DNA of 32,575 nucleotides, taken from assembly GCF_000297115.1 (NCBI RefSeq), contig NZ_CAKP01000104.1, positions 1-32,575 of the forward strand. The letters run 5' to 3'. The notes beneath the pieces were generated by a model, which searched no databases, was not told where the DNA came from, and worked only from the letters and a program-made list of their open reading frames with translations. Source of the stretch: Caloramator australicus RC3. Its GTDB lineage: Bacteria; Bacillota; Clostridia; Clostridiales; Caloramatoraceae. The translations under genes were made by a program, and so were the position numbers. Shown one piece after another: positions 24,871 through 32,575 of the stretch; the first letter of the stretch is position 1, and each line of letters begins with the position of its first letter.

Positions 24871-25974
24871 ATGTTTTTCACATGTGAAAAAAATATTCTG
24901 CAAGAAGCCATAAATATCGTTCAAAAAGCAGCTTCTTCTAAAACTACCTACCCTATACTTGAAGGAATTTTAATTAAGGCTATAGATAATAAAGTTTATT
25001 TTACAGCAACAGACTTAGATATAGGAATTGAAACCTTTATCGATGCAAATGTTATTAAACCAGGATCAATAGTTTTAAATTCTAAATTATTTGGAGAATT
25101 TATTAGAATGCTTCCTAACGACATAGTTTCTTTAGAACTTTTAGATAATAATTTTGTTAAGATAACATGCCAAAAATCAGAATTCATGATACTAGGTAAT
25201 AACCCGGAGGAGTTTCCTAAACTTCCTGCAATTAATGAGAATTCCCTCTATGAGATTTCACAGGATATTCTAAGGCTTATGATAAAGCAAACTATATTTG
25301 CAATCGCACAGGATGAAACAAGGCCAATATTAACAGGTGTCCTATTTGAAGTTAAAGATAATGTATTGAGCTTTGTTGCATTGGATGGTTATAGATTATC
25401 TTTAAAGAAGGTTGAACTTGAAAATGCAAGTAATATTAATGCAGTAATTCCAGGAAAGACCTTAAATGAAATTTCTAAGATAATAGAACCGTCTGAAGAT
25501 AAGGTAAGAATAACATTTACTCCTAACCACATACTTTTTAATCTTGGAAACACTAAAGTAATCTCAAGACTTTTAGATGGAGAGTTTGTAAATTATAGAC
25601 AAATAATTCCTCAAGAACATAAACTTAAAGTTAAAGTAAATAGAAATCTTCTTCTTGATAGCATAGAAAGGGCATCCCTCCTTGCTAGAGAAGGAAAGAC
25701 TAATTTAATCAAGTTTAACATTGGAAATGATAAGATGATAATTACCTCTGATTCTCAATATGGCAAGGTTCAAGAGGAAGTTACAGCTATGCTTGAGGGT
25801 GATAGCTTAAAAATTGCATTTAATTCTAAATATTTCTTGGATGTTTTAAGAATAATAGATAGTGAGGAAATTTATTTAGAATTTACTACAAACGTAAGCC
25901 CATGCGTTGTAAGAAAAGTAGATTCTGATGATTATATCTATCTTGTTCTTCCTGTAAGACTTATAGAAAACTAA
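24871..25974 (+). CDS. dnaN: DNA polymerase III beta subunit (sliding clamp)
   Basis: Ring-shaped clamp that holds the polymerase on DNA. Three repeated domains: MFFTCEKNILQEAINIVQKAASSKTTYPILEGILI, then RLMIKQTIFAIAQDETRPILTGVLF and the C-terminal YIYLVLPVRL with the conserved LPVRL end. The ATG at 24871 (367 aa) has AAGGAGG upstream; an upstream GTG is inside the DnaA-box palindrome and is not the start. Confidence 0.98.
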   Translation: MFFTCEKNILQEAINIVQKAASSKTTYPILEGILIKAIDNKVYFTATDLDIGIETFIDANVIKPGSIVLNSKLFGEFIRMLPNDIVSLELLDNNFVKITCQKSEFMILGNNPEEFPKLPAINENSLYEISQDILRLMIKQTIFAIAQDETRPILTGVLFEVKDNVLSFVALDGYRLSLKKVELENASNINAVIPGKTLNEISKIIEPSEDKVRITFTPNHILFNLGNTKVISRLLDGEFVNYRQIIPQEHKLKVKVNRNLLLDSIERASLLAREGKTNLIKFNIGNDKMIITSDSQYGKVQEEVTAMLEGDSLKIAFNSKYFLDVLRIIDSEEIYLEFTTNVSPCVVRKVDSDDYIYLVLPVRLIEN

Positions 25975-25975
25975 T

Positions 25976-25997
25976 GCCACCTTTTTAGGTGGTTTTT
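25976..25997 (+). terminator. Terminator after dnaN
   Basis: Stem CCACC/GGTGG (25977-25981 and 25988-25992) followed by T5. It lies between dnaN and yaaA, so it probably lets only part of the transcripts continue. Confidence 0.75.
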
Positions 25998-26018
25998 CAA
26001 TAGATAAGGAGGATTTTT

Positions 26019-26228
26019 ATGCAAAAAATTGAAATACATACCGAGTATATTAAACTTGACCAATTTCTAAAATGGATAGGTGTTGCAGACACAGGGGCTA
26101 TGGCTAAGGTTATAATTAAAAATGGAGATGTGTATGTTAATGGAAATCAAACTTTAGAAAGAGGTAAGAAAATAAAAAAAGGAGACATAGTAGAAATAAA
26201 AAACATAGGAATATTTCAAATAGTTTAG
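26019..26228 (+). CDS. yaaA: S4-domain RNA-binding protein YaaA
   Basis: Single S4-like RNA-binding domain of 69 aa: YIKLDQFLKWIGVADTGAMAKVIIKNGDVYVNGNQTLERGKKIKKGDIVEI. It is the small conserved gene between dnaN and recF in Firmicutes; in Bacillus it has been linked to ribosome assembly. GGAGG precedes the ATG. The stop is followed directly by the recF ribosome site. Confidence 0.93.
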   Translation: MQKIEIHTEYIKLDQFLKWIGVADTGAMAKVIIKNGDVYVNGNQTLERGKKIKKGDIVEIKNIGIFQIV

Positions 26229-26237
26229 GTGAAGATT

Positions 26238-27335
26238 ATGTTTATTAAAGAATTGGAACTTATAAATTTTAGAAACTATTTAAACTTAAAGATAGAATTT
26301 TTAAAGGGATTAAATGTTCTTTACGGCCAAAATGCTCAAGGAAAGACAAATGTTTTAGAAGCGATAAATTTTATTAGCACTTTAAAATCCCATAGAACAA
26401 GTAAAGATAGGGAATTAATAAAATGGGGAAAAAGCAAAGCATATATAAAGGCCAACTTAAACAAAAGTTTAGGCGACTTTACCGTTGAGGTTCTAATATC
26501 GGAAATGTCTAAGAAAGAAGCAAAATTAAATGGAATAAAACTAAGTAGAGCTTCTGAAGTTATAGGGAATGCTAATACGGTTATATTTTCTCCAGAGGAT
26601 TTAAGACTTTTAAAGGACGGCCCTGATATAAGAAGAAGATTTATTGACAATGAACTTAATCAAATAAAACCTAGGTATAATTACTATTTATCTTTATACA
26701 ATAAAGTTTTGCTTGAAAGAAATAATCTTATTAAGAAGGGAATAGACAAATCATTATTAGACGTTTATGATCAGCAGCTCGCTGAGTATGGAAGTTTTTT
26801 AATTTTTAATAGAATTGAATTTATTAAAAAGCTAAGCATTATATGCAAATTACTCCATAGAAAAATCACTAACGGAAATGAAGAACTTGTTATAAAATAT
26901 AAGGGTGACATTATAGATGGTGAATTAAAAAGTATAAAAGAAAGGCTATATTCTTTATATAAAAATAGCATTGAAGAGGACATAAAAAAAGGTTATACTT
27001 CAAAGGGACCACAAAGGGATGACATCGAAGTTTTTATAAATGGTGTAGATGCAAAGCATTATGCGTCTCAAGGACAGCAAAGAACTGCAGCTTTATCATT
27101 AAAACTTTCTGAAATTGAAATAATAAAGGGAGAAACAGGTGAATATCCAATACTACTTCTTGATGATGTTATGTCAGAATTGGATTTGCAAAGACAAAAG
27201 TATTTGTTGGATTCCTTAATGGATGTCCAAATTATACTGACTATTACAAGTTTAAATGATTTAGAAAAGTTTAGCATAAATAGAAAAAGAATATTTGAAG
27301 TATCTAATGGAAATATTCAAATTAAGGAATTTTGA
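26238..27335 (+). CDS. recF: DNA replication and repair protein RecF
   Basis: SMC-like ATPase that helps load RecA at gaps. Walker A is GQNAQGKTNVLEAI (residues about 32-45), the signature SQGQQRTAALSLKLSEIE is near 275-292, and Walker B LLLDDVMSELD near 310. The ATG at 26238 (365 aa) has AGGTGA upstream; an in-frame GTG at 26229 overlaps that site. Confidence 0.97.
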   Translation: MFIKELELINFRNYLNLKIEFLKGLNVLYGQNAQGKTNVLEAINFISTLKSHRTSKDRELIKWGKSKAYIKANLNKSLGDFTVEVLISEMSKKEAKLNGIKLSRASEVIGNANTVIFSPEDLRLLKDGPDIRRRFIDNELNQIKPRYNYYLSLYNKVLLERNNLIKKGIDKSLLDVYDQQLAEYGSFLIFNRIEFIKKLSIICKLLHRKITNGNEELVIKYKGDIIDGELKSIKERLYSLYKNSIEEDIKKGYTSKGPQRDDIEVFINGVDAKHYASQGQQRTAALSLKLSEIEIIKGETGEYPILLLDDVMSELDLQRQKYLLDSLMDVQIILTITSLNDLEKFSINRKRIFEVSNGNIQIKEF

Positions 27336-27347
27336 GGAGGAATTATT

Positions 27348-29514
<2,167 letters not shown>

Positions 29515-29528
29515 AGGGAGTTGAAGTT

Positions 29529-31958
29529 ATGGACAAAAGGGATGAAATTCAATTAGTCGATATAAGCGATGAGATGAAAAAATGTTATATAGATTATGCA
29601 ATGAGCGTTATAGTAGGTCGTGCACTTCCTGATGTTAGGGATGGGTTAAAGCCTGTTCATAGAAGAATTCTTTATTCTATGCATGAACTTGGACTTTTCC
29701 CTGACAAACAATATAGAAAATGTGCAAGAATCGTTGGGGATGTTTTAGGTAAATACCATCCACACGGTGATAGTGCAGTTTATGAGGCAATGGTCAGACT
29801 TGCACAGGATTTCTCAACAAGATATCCTTTAGTTGATGGCCATGGAAATTTTGGATCTATAGATGGTGACGGAGCTGCAGCAATGCGTTATACCGAAGCA
29901 AGGCTTTCTAAAATTTCCATGGAAATGTTAAGGGATATAAATAAAAATACCATAGATTTTGCGGACAACTTCGATGGAACTGAAAAAGAACCAACTGTTC
30001 TGCCGTCAAGATTTCCAAACCTTTTAGTCAATGGTTCTTCAGGTATTGCGGTTGGTATGGCAACAAATATACCACCCCATAATCTTGGGGAAGTTATAGA
30101 TGGAGTTATAATGCTAATCGACAATCCTGAAGCCACTATTAAGGATCTTATGACTAAAATAAAGGGACCAGATTTTCCAACAGCAGGAATAATAGTTGGG
30201 AAAGATGGTATTAGAGAAGCCTACGAAACAGGAAGAGGAAAGGTAGTCGTAAGGGCAAAGGCTACAATAGAAGAAGAAAAGGGAAGACATAAAATTATAG
30301 TTACAGAAATTCCATATCAAGTTAATAAAGCTAAGCTTGTAGAGGACATTGCAGAACTTGTTAAGGATAAAAAGATAGAGGGAATCTCTGACCTTAGAGA
30401 TGAGTCTGATAGACAAGGAATGAGAATAGTTATAGAACTTAAAAAGGATGCAAATCCTAATATAGTTCTAAATCTTTTATATAAGCATACGAAGCTTCAG
30501 GATTCCTTTAGCATAATAATGCTTGCCCTTGTTAACGGCGAACCTAAGGTATTAAACTTAAGGGAAGTATTGACACATTATTTAGATTTCCAAAAGGAAG
30601 TAATAAGAAGGAGAACTAAGTTTGAACTTGACAAGGCTGAAGCAAGAGCTCACATATTAGAAGGTCTTAGAATTGCCCTTGATCATATCGATGAGGTTAT
30701 TAATTTAATTAGAAGTTCAAAAACTGTTGAAGACGCGAGAAATGGCCTAATGACACGCTTTGGCCTTTCAGAAAAGCAGGCACAGGCAATCCTAGATATG
30801 AGACTTCAAAGATTAACAGGCCTTGAAAGGGCAAAGATCGATGAAGAATATAGTGAGCTTATAAAGACGATAAACTACTTAAGGGAAGTTCTTGAAAATG
30901 AAAGATTAGTTCTTCAAATAATAAAGGACGAGCTTCTAGAAATAAAAGAAAAGTATGCTGATGAAAGAAGAACAAAGATTACAGCAAAATCAGACGAGAT
31001 AAATATCGAGGACCTTATACAGGAGGAAGAAGTTGCAATTACGATAACCCATGCAGGATATATAAAGAGGATTCCAATTGACACCTACAGAAGTCAAAAG
31101 AGGGGTGGAAAGGGTGTTCAGGGAATGTCCATGAGGGAGGACGACTTTGTAGAGCATATATTCATAACCTCCACCCACAGCTATATTATGTTCTTTACAA
31201 ATTTAGGAAGGGCTTATATGTTAAAGGCCTATGAAATACCAGAAGCATCAAGAACTGCAAGGGGAATGAATATAGTCAATATTCTTGCTATGAATCCAAG
31301 GGAGAAAATCCAAGCTGTTTTAGAGATAAAGGAATTTGATGAGGATAAATTCTTATTCTTTGCAACAAAATTAGGTATTGTTAAAAAGACATTCTTAAGC
31401 GAATTTGCAAACATAAGAAAGAATGGATTAAATGCGATAAACCTGAAGGTGGGAGACGAACTTATTGGGGTTAAGCTTACGGATGGAAAACAAAAAATAA
31501 TGATTGTAACTCAAAATGGATACTGCATAACATTTGAAGAGGAAGATGTTAGAGTAATGGGAAGAACTGCAGCAGGGGTTAAGGGCATTACCCTAAGAGA
31601 AGGTGACATTGCAGTTGGAATGGAAGTTTATAATGAAAATTCAGATCTTTTAGTTGTAAGTGAAAATGGTTATGGAAAGAGAACTAAATGCACAGAATAT
31701 ACAGTTCATTCCCGTGGAGGAAAGGGAATGAAGACCTATAAGGTCAATGATAAAACAGGAAAAATAGTTGGAGTAAAGACTGTAAGGGAAAATGATGAGG
31801 TAATGCTAATAAACAATAATGGAATAATTATAAGATTAGAAGTTTCAACAATAAAACAAACGGGTAGAGATGCCATGGGAGTAACTCTGATGAAGACTCA
31901 AGAGGATGAAAGGATTGTCTCCATAGGAAAGATAAATAGCAATGATGAGGAAGAATAA
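29529..31958 (+). CDS. gyrA: DNA gyrase subunit A
   Basis: DNA-cleaving subunit of gyrase. The quinolone-determining region is [19 protein letters not shown] with the usual Ser and Glu; the active tyrosine is in [11 protein letters not shown]. The C-terminal wrapping domain has the GyrA box [10 protein letters not shown] and further blades, ending in an acidic tail. It has 809 aa. Its TAA stop overlaps the first bases of a hairpin that is present again 300 bp downstream. Confidence 0.99.
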   Translation: MDKRDEIQLVDISDEMKKCYIDYAMSVIVGRALPDVRDGLKPVHRRILYSMHELGLFPDKQYRKCARIVGDVLGKYHPHGDSAVYEAMVRLAQDFSTRYPLVDGHGNFGSIDGDGAAAMRYTEARLSKISMEMLRDINKNTIDFADNFDGTEKEPTVLPSRFPNLLVNGSSGIAVGMATNIPPHNLGEVIDGVIMLIDNPEATIKDLMTKIKGPDFPTAGIIVGKDGIREAYETGRGKVVVRAKATIEEEKGRHKIIVTEIPYQVNKAKLVEDIAELVKDKKIEGISDLRDESDRQGMRIVIELKKDANPNIVLNLLYKHTKLQDSFSIIMLALVNGEPKVLNLREVLTHYLDFQKEVIRRRTKFELDKAEARAHILEGLRIALDHIDEVINLIRSSKTVEDARNGLMTRFGLSEKQAQAILDMRLQRLTGLERAKIDEEYSELIKTINYLREVLENERLVLQIIKDELLEIKEKYADERRTKITAKSDEINIEDLIQEEEVAITITHAGYIKRIPIDTYRSQKRGGKGVQGMSMREDDFVEHIFITSTHSYIMFFTNLGRAYMLKAYEIPEASRTARGMNIVNILAMNPREKIQAVLEIKEFDEDKFLFFATKLGIVKKTFLSEFANIRKNGLNAINLKVGDELIGVKLTDGKQKIMIVTQNGYCITFEEEDVRVMGRTAAGVKGITLREGDIAVGMEVYNENSDLLVVSENGYGKRTKCTEYTVHSRGGKGMKTYKVNDKTGKIVGVKTVRENDEVMLINNNGIIIRLEVSTIKQTGRDAMGVTLMKTQEDERIVSIGKINSNDEEE

Positions 31959-31978
31959 TCCAGGATAATTCCTGGATT
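31957..31978 (+). terminator. gyrA terminator hairpin, left copy
   Basis: Arms AATCCAGGA and TCCTGGATT with a four-base loop directly at the gyrA stop. No T tract follows, because the repeat element begins at 31979. It is identical over 22 bases to 32265-32286. Confidence 0.8.
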
Positions 31979-32264
31979 CAGAGTGTTGAAAAAGTTGTTT
32001 TTTGATAAGCCCCGTGAAGGATTTCCCTGGCATTCGCTCATTTCGCTAAGCAATTCTAAGCTTTTCTTTGTTTTCAAAAGTCCTACCCTCGTGAGCCGAC
32101 ATCCGTGTCGGCCACTCGGCTCTGCACGTCCGTGTGCAGAATTACGGACTTTTGAAAAGTCGAAAAGCAAGAATTGCTAAAGCTTATGAGAGATGCCTTC
32201 TTGAAATCCATTCACGGGGCTCTTGCAAAATTTCAACACCAAAAGAAGGTTTGTCTACAATCTG
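31979..32264 (-). repeat. Palindromic repeat element, copy B (MITE-like)
   Basis: Second copy of the element at 15403-15682, reversed, about 286 bp. On the minus strand it starts CAGATTGTAGACAAA and ends with TTCAACACTCTG. The core (32008-32221) matches copy A with about a dozen differences by eye. In this copy the central hairpin is GCCGACA-CGGA-TGTCGGC, and CTGCAC/GTGCAG form a second stem. No ribosome site precedes the open frame inside it. Confidence 0.85.
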
Positions 32265-32294
32265 AATCCAGGATAATTCCTGGATTATTTTTTT
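32265..32294 (+). terminator. gyrA terminator hairpin, right copy with T tract
   Basis: The same hairpin as 31957-31978, here followed by ATTTTTTT. This is a complete terminator and probably the working end of the gyrB-gyrA transcript. Confidence 0.85.
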
Positions 32295-32339
32295 AACATA
32301 GTGTAAAATTATTGTAGGACGAAAAAGGACAAAAAATTT

Positions 32340-32408
32340 AAAAGAGACAACCCCTGTGGTAAAATAAAAAGTGGAAAAAACACAAATCAATAAGGGGGTG
32401 TCTCTTTT
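32340..32408 (+). promoter_or_regulatory. Inverted repeat sequestering the transposase start
   Basis: AAAAGAGACAACCCC (32340-32354) pairs with GGGGGTGTCTCTTTT (32394-32408) with one mismatch region. The 3' arm holds the ribosome site and reaches the TTG start, so transcripts entering from outside would hide the start. TGGTAAAAT within the loop could be an internal extended -10. Confidence 0.55.
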
Positions 32409-32575
32409 GAATAATATTATACAACATGATATTATACAACAACATTTAATAAATTTACACTACTAAATTAATAAAAAATGTAGAAGAAATGCTGTCAAAA
32501 GAATGGGATTTTACAAAACTTGTTGAGGTAGTTAAAGAATCGACTGATGAACTTGGAAGGAATATAATAAAAGAC
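32407..32575 (+). pseudogene. Transposase 5' end, probably ISLre2 family (UPF0236), partial and frameshifted
   Basis: A TTG start after GGGGGTG gives MNNIIQHDIIQQHLINLHY and then a stop at 32464-32466. One frame further on, the sequence continues as TKLIKNVEEMLSKEWDFTKLVEVVKESTDELGRNIIKD to the window edge, which resembles the N-terminus of UPF0236/ISLre2 transposases. Either one base is gained near 32460-32465 or translation starts later. Only about 55 codons are visible, so family and integrity remain tentative. Confidence 0.55.

Noticed and set aside
24874-24891. Possible second parS at the dnaN start
   Set aside because: The core is CACATGTG, not CACGTG, and the half-sites are two bases further apart than in parS.

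Overview
The window is the replication-origin region of a low-GC, endospore-forming member of the Clostridia. The evidence is gene order and content: rpmH-rnpA-yidD-yidC-jag-mnmE-mnmG-rsmG-noc to the left of oriC and dnaA-dnaN-yaaA-recF-remB-gyrB-gyrA to the right, plus the sporulation-linked genes lonC, yyaC and a ytvI-like gene. A thermophilic Clostridiaceae genus such as Caloramator is possible, but that is a guess. No rRNA, tRNA, CRISPR array or defence system is visible.

Layout from left to right. 1-7020 (minus): one long operon, mazG-like - yybS-like - gdpP - rplI - lonC - dnaB, ending in a terminator at 1-44; lonC is broken by a frameshift. 7021-8100 (minus): rpsF-ssb-rpsR with a probable S6:S18 leader. 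8101-10816 (minus): DUF951, an MscS channel, the selenium-linked pair yedF/DUF3343, and cvpA. 10847-12849 (plus): ytvI-like, yyaC and ykuS-like genes; the last two have their ribosome binding sites inside the 3' arm of a perfect hairpin. 12866-15024 (minus): DUF4446, a perfect parS palindrome, parB and parA. 15112-15384 (plus): a half-size GDT1-type transporter. 15379-15707: a 280-bp palindromic repeat (copy A). 15702-22768 (minus): noc, rsmG, mnmG, mnmE, jag, yidC, yidD, rnpA, rpmH. 22769-24870: a bipartite oriC around dnaA, with DnaA boxes on both sides and a DnaA-trio tract between dnaA and dnaN. 24871-31958 (plus): dnaN to gyrA. 31957-32286: the same repeat in inverted orientation (copy B). 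32340-32575: the 5' end of a transposase gene, probably ISLre2 family, cut by the window edge.

The genes form the chromosome replication and segregation core: DnaA opens oriC; DnaN, DnaB, SSB and gyrase serve the fork; ParA/ParB/parS and Noc handle segregation and division-site protection. Ribosomal proteins, tRNA modification, membrane insertion and c-di-AMP turnover accompany them. Genes run away from oriC on both sides, except the plus-strand genes left of the origin, which are head-on to replication.

The most unusual signal is the paired 280-286 bp palindromic element. Both copies sit exactly at a rho-independent terminator, and in both cases the terminator hairpin is present on both sides of the element (22/22 identical in copy B, 21/24 in copy A). 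This looks like a small non-autonomous mobile element that targets terminator hairpins and duplicates them. Because the gene-proximal hairpin loses its T tract and the distal one keeps it, the element should be transcribed as a 3' UTR.
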